Source of the DNA: Thermomicrobiales bacterium | GTDB taxonomy: Bacteria > Chloroflexota > Chloroflexia > Thermomicrobiales > UBA6265 | Direction of reading: 5' to 3' | NCBI GenBank assembly: GCA_041390825.1 | Contig: JAWKPF010000022.1 | Location: 1 to 64,000, forward strand | DNA: 64,000 bases | Shown: positions 1-7,548 of the stretch, piece by piece | Layout of the letters: each line of letters opens with the position of its first letter | Position numbering within the stretch: position 1 is the stretch's first letter | The notes under the pieces: model-generated | Database searches by the model: none | The model's input: only the letters and a program-made list of their open reading frames with translations | Told to the model about the DNA's origin: nothing | Position numbers and translations under genes: made by a program

Positions 1-153
1 GAGAACGCGATTCTCACCGCTGCTTCACCCGATCCTTATGGCGCCATCGCCACACTGTCGCCGGCAGAACAGTCTCGGGTTGCCGCCGTGCTCGCGCGCG
101 CCAATGCCGCGAACCCTCTCAAGACGACGGACGTCATCACGCCTGCCACCTGA
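1..153 (+). CDS. C-terminal fragment of an unidentified protein
   Basis: An open frame enters from the left edge and ends at TGA 151-153, giving the last 50 residues of a protein (ends ...TDVITPAT). It is Ala-rich with no motif I recognise. It converges on the acyl-CoA dehydrogenase gene, whose stop lies 25 bases downstream on the other strand. Codon use looks like the neighbours. The family cannot be judged from so short a tail. Confidence 0.5.
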   Translation, partial: ENAILTAASPDPYGAIATLSPAEQSRVAAVLARANAANPLKTTDVITPAT

Positions 154-178
154 GCGAGCTGTCGCTGGCCGGACGCCG

Positions 179-1327
179 CTAGACAAACGCGCTCAAACCC
201 GTCAATTCCCGGCCAACTACCAGCGTGTTGATATCCCACGTTCCCTCGAAGGTGTAGATCGCTTCGATGTCCACCATATGCCGCATGACGTGGTGCTGCT
301 GGAGAATGCCGTTCCCGCCCAGGATTTCACGCGCCAGACGAGCGCAGTCACGGGCGATCTTCGAGTTGTTCGCCTTGGCCATCGCGGTCATCCCGGCGGT
401 CGCCTTTCCGGCGTCGAGCAAGCGAGAGAGCTGCAACGTCAGCAGCTGAGCTTTCGTGATCTCGGTTGCCATTTCCACGAGCTTTGCTTGCACGAGCTGA
501 AAGGCGCCAATTGGCTTGCCGAACTGCGTGCGCTCCTTTGCATAGTCCAGCGCGGCCTCGTAGCACGCGATTGCCTCGCCAAGCGCCGTCCAGGAGACGT
601 GATGCCGCGTGATGCGCAGTATCTCTGCCACATGGCGAAAACCACACACCGGCATTCTGGCGCTTTCGGGAACGAAGCAGCCGTCGAAGGCCATCTCGAC
701 ATTGGTGACGGCCCGCTTCGCCATCTTTCCAACCATCGGTGTGCGGGTGAACCCAGGAGTGTCCGGCTCGAAAAGGAATGGGGCGATGCCTTCTGGCGTT
801 TGCGCCCAAAGGACGGCGACGCCGAAAACGTCACCGTTGCCGATCCATCGCTTGTTCCCCGAAATCCGGTAGCCTCCATCGACTGGCGTTGCCGTCGTTT
901 CCAGATGCGCCGCATCGCTGCCATGCTCGGCCTCGGTCAGGGCGAACGCGCCGATCACTTCGCCGCGGGCCATCGGTGGGAGCCAGCGGGATTTCTGTTC
1001 CTCGGTGCCAAACAGCGCGATGGAACCCATCGCCAGCCCGGAATGGACCCCGAAAAAGGTGGTGAACGACGAATCGGCATGAGCGAGTTCCTGACTGGCC
1101 AGTCCATATGCCGTGGCGCTGATCGAAGGGCACCCATAGGCTCGGATCGTTCCGCCGTAGATGCCGAGCGGACCGAGTTCCAGCACGCGATCCTGCTGGA
1201 ACATCCCGCGCTCCCAGAACTCGGCCGCGCGCGGGGCAATACGTTCGCGAGCCCATGCGCGAACCCGGTCGCGCACCGCCCGCTCGTCGTCGGTCAGCAG
1301 ATCCTCGATGCGGTAGAAATCGGTCAA
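179..1327 (-). CDS. Acyl-CoA dehydrogenase, glutaryl-CoA dehydrogenase-like
   Basis: FAD-dependent acyl-CoA dehydrogenase of 382 residues, the usual family length. The C-terminal block with EGTWDINTLVVGRELTG resembles glutaryl-CoA dehydrogenase, and Glu361 in the TFEGT motif would be the catalytic base. Mid-protein FALTEAEHGSD and the GGNGI loop are typical FAD/substrate segments. It would oxidise glutaryl-CoA (lysine, tryptophan or aromatic breakdown) or a related acyl-CoA in the cytoplasm; the substrate is inferred from similarity only. The start is TTG at 1327 with GGGAG upstream, and the TTGA overlaps the stop of the 3-hydroxyacyl-CoA dehydrogenase gene, so the two are translationally coupled. 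Confidence 0.87.
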   Translation of the reverse strand: MTDFYRIEDLLTDDERAVRDRVRAWARERIAPRAAEFWERGMFQQDRVLELGPLGIYGGTIRAYGCPSISATAYGLASQELAHADSSFTTFFGVHSGLAMGSIALFGTEEQKSRWLPPMARGEVIGAFALTEAEHGSDAAHLETTATPVDGGYRISGNKRWIGNGDVFGVAVLWAQTPEGIAPFLFEPDTPGFTRTPMVGKMAKRAVTNVEMAFDGCFVPESARMPVCGFRHVAEILRITRHHVSWTALGEAIACYEAALDYAKERTQFGKPIGAFQLVQAKLVEMATEITKAQLLTLQLSRLLDAGKATAGMTAMAKANNSKIARDCARLAREILGGNGILQQHHVMRHMVDIEAIYTFEGTWDINTLVVGRELTGLSAFV

Positions 1328-2202
1328 CTGGTTCGCTCCCCGGAAGCTTCGTAGTCGTAGAACCCGGCCCCGGTCTTGCGGCCGAGCTTGCCCTCATCCA
1401 CCAGCGCCTTCAGCCGGGCCGGGGGCCGGTCGAGCTCATCTCCGGTGCGCTCGAAGCGTCGCTGCTGGATCGCCAACACCACGTCCAGACCGTTGAAATC
1501 GGCGAGACGGAACGGACCCATTGGGTGCCGCAACCCCAGCTCGATCGCCTGATCGATCGCTTCCGGGGTGGCATATCCGTTCTCGACGAGCCAGAACGCT
1601 TCCCGCCGGATTGCCGCGATGATGCGGTTGGCAAGCATCCCTTCGATCTCTTTGTCGAGCACCACCGGGACGCGGCCGATCGACGTGACGAATTCCTCGG
1701 CCCGTTGCACCAGACCGGCGCGCGAGAATGGCGCCGCCGCAATCTCGACCAGCTGCATCACCAGGACCGGATTGAAGAAGTGCAACGCGAGGGTACGATC
1801 CCGACCGGGAAGAATCGAGGTGATCTGGGTGACCGTCATGCTCGACGTGTTGGTGGCCAGCATGACATCGGACGCGGTCAGGGCATCGAGCTCCTGAAAG
1901 AGCGATTGCTTGGCGCCCAGGTCTTCGACGATGGCTTCGATTACCAGCGAACAACCGGCGACGGCGTCGGACAAGTTGTCCAACGGCTCGACCCGTGCGA
2001 GCGCGGCGTCGAACTCGAGCGGAGCAAGGACGCCCTTTTCGACCCGCCGCTGAAGATGACCTCGATTGCTCTCGAGCGCTCGTGCCAGTTGCTCCGGCCG
2101 TTCGTCGTAGAGCGATACCGAGTATCCATGGAGCGCGGCCTGCTGCGCGATCTGCGAACCCATGGTTCCCGCGCCGATGACCGCGATGCGCCCTTCAGAC
2201 AC
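1324..2202 (-). CDS. 3-hydroxyacyl-CoA dehydrogenase
   Basis: NAD-dependent L-3-hydroxyacyl-CoA dehydrogenase of 292 residues. It opens with a Rossmann loop (VIGAGTMG, residues 8-15). His141 in HFFNP is the family catalytic histidine, and a C-terminal helical domain follows. It oxidises 3-hydroxyacyl-CoA in beta-oxidation or related ring-cleavage pathways. I chose GTG 2202 rather than an in-frame ATG at 2259: it follows GGGAGAAG at good spacing, puts the Rossmann strand at residue 6 as in relatives, and overlaps the kinase stop by only 8 bases. Its stop overlaps the next start, so kinase, this gene and the acyl-CoA dehydrogenase form one transcription unit. Confidence 0.88.
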   Translation of the reverse strand: MSEGRIAVIGAGTMGSQIAQQAALHGYSVSLYDERPEQLARALESNRGHLQRRVEKGVLAPLEFDAALARVEPLDNLSDAVAGCSLVIEAIVEDLGAKQSLFQELDALTASDVMLATNTSSMTVTQITSILPGRDRTLALHFFNPVLVMQLVEIAAAPFSRAGLVQRAEEFVTSIGRVPVVLDKEIEGMLANRIIAAIRREAFWLVENGYATPEAIDQAIELGLRHPMGPFRLADFNGLDVVLAIQQRRFERTGDELDRPPARLKALVDEGKLGRKTGAGFYDYEASGERTS

Positions 2203-3718
2203 CGATCTTCTCCCTGATGCTGTCGATTGCGTTGTCGATACGCTGGTCGATGCGGTCACGAATGGTCAGTTGGTCGCCCTGAAGTAGTCCAGCGCCCCAA
2301 ACGTAGCCGTCGAGGCCTTCGGATGGATTGCCGACGGTCACCGGCCACCATGGCTCCCCGTCGACGATAACCGGTTCGCCGCGTAGGTAAACCTCTTGCC
2401 CGGCGGCCAGCGTCGCCATCGATTCGGACATCATGCCTGCGTCGACACGGAGGTTCAGCCCGTCGACTCCAACAGTTGCAGTGTTGCCCGCGGCCAGTTC
2501 GACGGTCTCTTCAGAAATGAGGCCAGGAATCTCGCCGCGCTGGACATAGAGCACCGCGGCCAACAAGAGGTTGACGACCAGCAGCGCGAGGATCAACCGC
2601 CACAGCGCCGGACGCAGCGGACCGAGCACGCGCAACATGAGTGGTTTCTTGCGTGGCTTCGCCGGGGCTGATGTCGAATACGAAACAGGCGGCACGGCGG
2701 CCGCCACAACGTCGTAGGGCACCGATGAACTGGAATACGCTGGCGCCGGAACCGTCTCTGGAGGCGCCGCATTGCGGCGCGGGGTGCGGGCGGTGCGCAG
2801 CTTGCGCACATCCGCGCCGGAGAGCTGTCCATCGACACCGCGCTCGAAGAGCTCGGCAAATCGCTTCGGGCTCTTCAGCCGATCCTCGGGATCCTTGATC
2901 AGCGCCCAGAGCACGAGCTCATCGCACCATTCGGGTATCCCCGCCGACTTGTTTGCCTCCGACGGCCGATCGGGTTGCAGGTTGAGATGGGCCTGCAACA
3001 TCTCTTCCGAGCTTCGCGCTCGAAACGGATCTTCGAAGGGCGTTCCGCCCGTCAGCAACTCGTACACCACGCAACCAAGCGAATAGACATCGCTCGGCGT
3101 GTCGACTTCCTCGCCGGAGGCCTGCTCTGGGGAGAGATAGGCCGCGCTGCCGTAGGCCATGCCGTGCAGCAACTCTTGAGGCTGCGCCGACAACTGCGCC
3201 AGCCCGAAATCGATCAGCTTGATCGTTCCGTCCGGGGTCTGGATCAGATTCGCGGGCTTGACGTCGAGATGCACCATGCCTGCGCTGTGGAGTGTTTCGA
3301 GCGCGCTCGCGGTTTGACTGAGGATGACCTCGACTTCATACAGTGGGAGCGGTCCCTGCTCTGCCAGCACATCGCGGAGCGATCGGCCCGGCACCAGTTC
3401 CATGGCAACCCAGGCAGATTCGTCGTCTTCCCAGAGGTCATACACGCGCGCAACGTTCGGATGCTGGATGAATGCCATGGTGCGGGCTTCCTTACGGAAG
3501 CGGGCGCGCGTTTCGGGATTCTGGGCCTGCTCGGCGCGCAATGTGCGAAGCGCCACTGTGCGCCGGTTCTTGAGATCGCGCGCCTCGTACACGACCGACA
3601 TACCGCCGGTTCCAATCGGCCGAGTTGGGTCGATCTCGTAGTGATCGGCCACGATGATGAGGTTTGCCGTGGTGGCGTTGGAATCGCTGTCGGGTTTCGG
3701 TCTTGCCGCGGTGGGCAT
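2195..3718 (-). CDS. Membrane Ser/Thr protein kinase with extracellular SH3-like domain
   Basis: 507-residue Hanks-type kinase. The kinase domain spans about residues 26-295: glycine loop GTGGMS, helix-C Glu77, catalytic Asp152 and Lys154 in HLDVKPAN, DFG 170-172, and SPE 196-198. The invariant ATP-binding lysine of VAxK is Arg58 (VALR, codon CGC), and HRD reads HLD. A basic Pro/Ala linker is followed by one membrane helix at about 373-392 and an outside SH3b-like domain at about 408-480, in place of the usual PASTA repeats. It is probably a wall or envelope sensor. ATG 3718 is preferred; an upstream in-frame start at 3877 would add an unlikely 53-residue leader. It heads an operon with beta-oxidation genes. 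Confidence 0.85.
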   Translation of the reverse strand: MPTAARPKPDSDSNATTANLIIVADHYEIDPTRPIGTGGMSVVYEARDLKNRRTVALRTLRAEQAQNPETRARFRKEARTMAFIQHPNVARVYDLWEDDESAWVAMELVPGRSLRDVLAEQGPLPLYEVEVILSQTASALETLHSAGMVHLDVKPANLIQTPDGTIKLIDFGLAQLSAQPQELLHGMAYGSAAYLSPEQASGEEVDTPSDVYSLGCVVYELLTGGTPFEDPFRARSSEEMLQAHLNLQPDRPSEANKSAGIPEWCDELVLWALIKDPEDRLKSPKRFAELFERGVDGQLSGADVRKLRTARTPRRNAAPPETVPAPAYSSSSVPYDVVAAAVPPVSYSTSAPAKPRKKPLMLRVLGPLRPALWRLILALLVVNLLLAAVLYVQRGEIPGLISEETVELAAGNTATVGVDGLNLRVDAGMMSESMATLAAGQEVYLRGEPVIVDGEPWWPVTVGNPSEGLDGYVWGAGLLQGDQLTIRDRIDQRIDNAIDSIREKIGV

Positions 3719-3819
3719 GGGAGCGGTCCGTGGAGATGCGTTGCCGATCGCTAACGGGGCATACTGTAGCAGAGGCGAATCTCCCCAAATTCTACGGAAT
3801 CCCAGCAGGACGCGAACCG

Positions 3820-4629
3820 TTGACGACTGAACTGATCTGGAATCGAGCGCAGGAGTTGGAGGAACTGCGGGAAGCACGCGATGGCCGCGTTGGACTGCTG
3901 CGACTCGATCGGCCGGAGGTGCGCAACGCGCTCAGCGCCGAGTTGCTCGTAGCTCTGACTGCAGCGCTGGAACGGCTCGATGCCGACGAGTCGGTGCATG
4001 TCATCGTGCTGACTGGCGGGGACCGCTTTTTCGCAGCCGGGGCGGATATCGCGGCAATGGCTGGCGCCACATCGGCCGAGATGGCAACACGGCCGCAGCT
4101 CGGATGCTGGCAGCGTCTTCGGCAGATTCGCAAACCGATCGTCGCGGCAGTCAACGGCTTCGCGCTAGGGGGAGGAGCGGAGCTGGTCTGGGTCTGCGAT
4201 CTGATCGTTGCCGGAGAGTCCGTGAGATTCGGCCAGCCGGAGATCATGCTCGGGCTCATGCCGGGCGGCGGCGCAACGCAACGCCTGCCGCGCACAGTCG
4301 GCAAAGCCCGCGCAATGGAGCTGGCGCTCCTTGGAGAGCCAATCTCCGCCTGGGCCGCGCTCGATCTTGGTTTGGTCAACCGTGTGGTTCCGGATGAGCT
4401 CGTGCTCAGCGAGGCACTGCGCCTTGCCCAGCGAATCGCGGCGAATTCGATCGATGCGGCCATATCCATCAAAGCCAGTATCCTGGCAGCGTTCGATCTC
4501 CCGCTCGAAGCCGGGTTGAACGTCGAGCGCGCGCGTTTCGATGCCTTGTTCGATACTGCCGACGCGCAAGAGGGCATGGCTGCTTTTCTGGAGAAGCGCA
4601 CACCGAGATTCGGGAGAGCCCGCGGATGA
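3820..4629 (+). CDS. Enoyl-CoA hydratase/isomerase (crotonase), hydratase type
   Basis: 269-residue crotonase. The oxyanion-hole segment is AAGADIAAM. Both hydratase glutamates are kept: Glu121 in GGGAE and Glu141 in GQPEI, followed by PGGGATQRL. It should hydrate trans-2-enoyl-CoA in the cytoplasm. Start TTG 3820 follows AGCAGGA by nine bases and gives the normal family length; the frame is open further upstream but that part overlaps the divergent kinase start. The end overlaps the next crotonase by ATGA. With the divergent dehydrogenases it completes most of a beta-oxidation set, though a thiolase is missing here. Confidence 0.87.
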   Translation: MTTELIWNRAQELEELREARDGRVGLLRLDRPEVRNALSAELLVALTAALERLDADESVHVIVLTGGDRFFAAGADIAAMAGATSAEMATRPQLGCWQRLRQIRKPIVAAVNGFALGGGAELVWVCDLIVAGESVRFGQPEIMLGLMPGGGATQRLPRTVGKARAMELALLGEPISAWAALDLGLVNRVVPDELVLSEALRLAQRIAANSIDAAISIKASILAAFDLPLEAGLNVERARFDALFDTADAQEGMAAFLEKRTPRFGRARG

Positions 4630-5417
4630 CTTCCTTTGCCCAGTCAGTTCGCTATGAAGTCGAGGGATCCGTCGCGACGATAACGCTCGATCGTTCCGGC
4701 GCGCGCAATGCCTTCGACCAGGCGATGGCCGAATCGCTGTTGGCTTCGCTCAAAACCGCCCGGAAAGACGACCAGGTGCGTATCGTCGTGCTCACCGGTC
4801 GCGGCGCGGCGTTTAGCGCCGGGCAGGATATTCATGAGCTGCAGCAGAAGGAAACCGAGCTCGGAGCGCAGGCAGCCGGTGATGAATTGCGCAAGCGGTT
4901 TCGGCCGATCCTCCTTGAAATCCGGTCGATGGATAAGCCGGTCGTCGCTGCCGTCAATGGGGTGGCTACCGGAGCGGGACTTGGGATCGCGCTGGCCTCC
5001 GATCTGCGTATCGCCGCCGAGTCGGCCTCGTTCATTTGCGCTCCGCATGCCATCGCGCTGATACCGGGGGCGGGAATCACCTGGCTCCTACCGCGATTGG
5101 CCGGATTCGGGGCTGCCAGCGAATTGGCGCTTCTCGGAGAGCGTATCGATGCCAAGCGCGCTCTGGAGCTCGGCCTGCTCAATTGGGTGGCGCCCGACGA
5201 CGAACTCGTCGCGCGCACTCGCGACCTGTGCGACGCTTTGCTGCAGCAACCTGCGTCCTCACTTGCGTTGACCAAACGCGCGTTGAACCGCTCGCTGTTC
5301 GCCGGGTTCGAGCAGCACCTGGACTATGAATCTGATCTCCAGGAAGTCGCGGCCGCCAATGACGAACACATCCTTCGCCTGCGTGGGATGGTCGAGCGAG
5401 GATCGAACCGGAGATGA
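4626..5417 (+). CDS. Enoyl-CoA hydratase/isomerase family protein, PaaG-like
   Basis: 263-residue crotonase-fold protein. It has SAGQDIHEL and the second loop GVATGAGLGIALASDL, but neither position of the two hydratase glutamates is Glu. The ASFICAPHAIALIPGAG segment resembles PaaG-type 1,2-epoxyphenylacetyl-CoA isomerases and other ring or delta isomerases. It is therefore more likely an isomerase than a plain hydratase; the substrate is unknown. It is coupled to the preceding crotonase (ATGA at 4626) and to the HAD gene behind (ATGA at 5414). Confidence 0.82.
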   Translation: MTSFAQSVRYEVEGSVATITLDRSGARNAFDQAMAESLLASLKTARKDDQVRIVVLTGRGAAFSAGQDIHELQQKETELGAQAAGDELRKRFRPILLEIRSMDKPVVAAVNGVATGAGLGIALASDLRIAAESASFICAPHAIALIPGAGITWLLPRLAGFGAASELALLGERIDAKRALELGLLNWVAPDDELVARTRDLCDALLQQPASSLALTKRALNRSLFAGFEQHLDYESDLQEVAAANDEHILRLRGMVERGSNRR

Positions 5418-6070
5418 ACCCCAGGTACTCGACGCTGATCTTCGATCTCGATGGCACGCTGGCCGATACGCTTCCGTTGATCTATGAAGCATTCAACGAC
5501 GCATTCGTTCCCATCACGGGTCAGCCGCTTTCGCCGGCGGAGATCCGCGCGCTCTTCGGCCCCCCGGACAACCATGTCATCCGCAATGTGCTCGAGCCGG
5601 AACACCACGATGCTGCCATCGCGCGCTATGTCGACACCTATGGCAGGCGGCACCGCGACCTGGTCGAGCTGTTCCACGGCATCGACGACCTCTTGGCCGA
5701 TGCGCACGCGGCGGGGATCAAGATGGCGGTGGTCACCGGCAAGAGCCGCAACACCGCGCTCATGACGCTCGACATGCTCGGCGTGTTGGAACGGTTCGAT
5801 GTCGTCTATGCCGGCGACGATGTCGAACGGCAGAAGCCGGATCCCATGGCGCTGGTGATGGCGCTCGACGATCTGGCGCATGACGATCCTTCGCAAGCCG
5901 CCATGATCGGTGATTCGGCCGCCGATGTGATCGCCGGCAAGGGCGCGGGCGTGGCGACGATCGGTGTGCTCTGGGGAGTTCCCGACCATTCCGAACTGAT
6001 CGCCGCGGGTCCAGATACGATCTGCGAGACGGTCGACGAACTTCGCCGGGCAGTCGGTCTCGAGAGATAA
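5414..6070 (+). CDS. HAD-superfamily phosphatase, phosphoglycolate phosphatase-like
   Basis: 218-residue haloacid-dehalogenase-type phosphatase. Motif I is FDLDGTLAD (residues 10-18) with both aspartates, motif II is VVTGKS, motif III KPDP, and motif IV GDSAAD. The helical cap between motifs I and II matches Gph/PpaX-type enzymes, which hydrolyse small phosphomonoesters such as phosphoglycolate in the cytoplasm. The exact substrate cannot be read from sequence. It is the last gene of the crotonase operon; its ATG overlaps the preceding stop. Confidence 0.82.
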   Translation: MNPRYSTLIFDLDGTLADTLPLIYEAFNDAFVPITGQPLSPAEIRALFGPPDNHVIRNVLEPEHHDAAIARYVDTYGRRHRDLVELFHGIDDLLADAHAAGIKMAVVTGKSRNTALMTLDMLGVLERFDVVYAGDDVERQKPDPMALVMALDDLAHDDPSQAAMIGDSAADVIAGKGAGVATIGVLWGVPDHSELIAAGPDTICETVDELRRAVGLER

Positions 6071-6154
6071 CGAACCCGCCGTCGACCCGGGTCTGGGGTA
6101 TGGTGTTCCGGACGAATTGTCGCCATCCGTCGTGCCGTCCGGAGCCAGATTGCG

Positions 6155-6544
6155 TTGACCGCTCAAACCGAGATCCGTTTGCTGACATGCATCGACTGCC
6201 AGAAGACGTTCGAATTCTCAGAAGAGGAACAACGCTTCTATCAGCAAAGAGGGTTTCGCGTTCCGGTCCGTTGTCTCGATTGTCGAGCAGCCAGACGCGC
6301 GGCGCGCAACGCGGACCTCATCCGCAACGCCGAACCCGAGTCCTCCTGGACCGAGACCCTGGGCCACTACGGTGGCGCGACGAATTCATCCCGCAATGGG
6401 TTGAACGGCCGCCGGAACGGCGGCACTGGCTATCCAGCCGTCTGCGCCCAATGCGGCAAGGACACCATCGTCCCCTTCGAACCGCGCTCGGGACGTCCGG
6501 TCTACTGCCGCGACTGCTTCACCACGAACAAGCGCTCCAGGTAG
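6155..6544 (+). CDS. Double zinc-ribbon protein
   Basis: 129-residue protein with two treble-clef-like metal sites. The N-terminal ribbon (CIDC near residue 10, CLDC about 25 residues later) contains the F-x-E-x-EQ-x-FY pattern of the probable zinc-ribbon domain family. The C-terminal site is CAQCG ... VYCRDC. The middle is a basic, low-complexity linker. The family is common in Chloroflexota and other bacteria; its function is unknown, possibly nucleic-acid binding. Start is TTG 6155 with GGAG ten bases upstream. The tandem 123-bp repeats follow just behind the stop. Confidence 0.75.
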   Translation: MTAQTEIRLLTCIDCQKTFEFSEEEQRFYQQRGFRVPVRCLDCRAARRAARNADLIRNAEPESSWTETLGHYGGATNSSRNGLNGRRNGGTGYPAVCAQCGKDTIVPFEPRSGRPVYCRDCFTTNKRSR

Positions 6545-6548
6545 CAAC

Positions 6549-6671
6549 CGTCAATCCGGCCGGAGTCCGCAGGCAGAGTGGAGGAATCTCGCGGTCCCTT
6601 GTGGCGAGTCTCTGAGCCCGAGATCGAATTGGAGCGCAACGAGAGATTCCTCGACAAGCTCGGAATGACGG
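6549..6671. repeat. Intergenic tandem repeat, copy 1
   Basis: A 123-bp unit beginning CGTCAATCCGGCCGGAG and ending CTCGGAATGACGG. It is repeated nearly identically at 6676-6798 (period 127). Inside this copy GAGGAATCTC (6581-6590) and GAGATTCCTC (6642-6651) are perfect inverted arms, so the transcript can form a long hairpin. On the minus strand the unit would read as SELVEESL-like peptide, a hallmark of dispersed intergenic repeats mistranslated in many genomes, so I do not call a gene here. Confidence 0.85.
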
Positions 6672-6675
6672 ACAT

Positions 6676-6798
6676 CGTCAATCCGGCCGGAGTCCGCAGG
6701 CAGAGTGGAGGAGACTCGCGGTCCCTTGCGGCGAGTCGCTGAGCCCGAGATCGAATTGGAGCGCAACGAGAGATTCCTCGACAAGCTCGGAACGACGG
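6676..6798. repeat. Intergenic tandem repeat, copy 2
   Basis: Second copy of the 123-bp unit, differing from copy 1 at only a handful of positions. Here the left arm reads GAGGAGACTC, so pairing with GAGATTCCTC is weakened. It ends four bases before the stop of the uronate-dehydrogenase-like gene on the minus strand, so it forms the 3' untranslated region of that operon. Confidence 0.85.
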
Positions 6799-6801
6799 GG
6801 G

Positions 6802-7548
6802 TTACCACTCGTCCAGCGAAACGCCATAGACGGCGAACCCATCGTCCACTGGCGCATACCCGAGCAGATCTCGGGTTTCCGACAGGGATAATCGGTTGAC
6901 CCGGTTGTCGGACACTCCATGCACGACCGCGAACTCGATCCCGTCGGCATCGATACAGAGCCGGAAGAGCTGGTTCAGGTCGCGTGGACTGACATAGGCC
7001 GAGAGTTCGCGACGGGATTCGGGTTGGTCGAGTCCTGGCCGCTCATACGCTCCGATGCGAACGCAAATCGCCGACAGATGGGTCGTCGCCGCGAACATGC
7101 GCGCGGTCGCCTCGCCAAAGCACTTCGAGACGGCGTACATGTTCAGCGGCCACCAATACGCATCGATCGCTGTGCCATCGTCTTTTGGATACCCGAGCAC
7201 CGTCTGCACGCTGCTTGCATAGACGACGCGCTCGCATCCCGCTTCGGACGCCGCTTTGAAGATGTTGTATGTCGCGTCGAAGTTGTTCGGGCGCAGGGAT
7301 GCGTAATAGTCGGCATCGGGGGATGGGTCTGCCGCAAGGTGCAGTACGACATCGATGCCCTGCACCGCATGGACGCAGGCGTCAACGTCGGCCACATCGA
7401 GCACGAGCGCCTCGGCGCCAGGCAGCAATTCGTGCACCCGGCCGGTTTTGTCTGCCAGACGAAAGCGGTAGCGATCTGCCATTTCCGCGACGAATGCGCT
7501 CCCGATCCGTCCGGCTGCGCCCGTAACCAGCACCCTTTTCTTGCTCAC
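6802..7548 (-). CDS. NAD-dependent sugar dehydrogenase, uronate dehydrogenase-like
   Basis: 248-residue extended short-chain dehydrogenase/epimerase. NAD loop GAAGRIG is at residues 10-16, Tyr138 and Lys142 (YAVSK) form the catalytic pair with Ser112/113. The YVSPRDLNQLFRLC and FAVVHGVSDN segments closely recall uronate dehydrogenase (uronate to aldarolactone); a related epimerase cannot be excluded. I chose GTG 7548 because AGAGG lies upstream, the glycine motif falls at residue 10, and the GTGA overlaps the stop of the preceding hydrolase gene, which means tight coupling. It would oxidise a sugar acid released by that hydrolase. Confidence 0.78.
   Translation of the reverse strand: MSKKRVLVTGAAGRIGSAFVAEMADRYRFRLADKTGRVHELLPGAEALVLDVADVDACVHAVQGIDVVLHLAADPSPDADYYASLRPNNFDATYNIFKAASEAGCERVVYASSVQTVLGYPKDDGTAIDAYWWPLNMYAVSKCFGEATARMFAATTHLSAICVRIGAYERPGLDQPESRRELSAYVSPRDLNQLFRLCIDADGIEFAVVHGVSDNRVNRLSLSETRDLLGYAPVDDGFAVYGVSLDEW

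Noticed and set aside
6551..6950. Two short minus-strand frames with SELVEESL-like sequence
   Set aside because: They translate the 123-bp intergenic repeats; the second also runs into the uronate-dehydrogenase-like gene in another frame. No independent evidence for protein.
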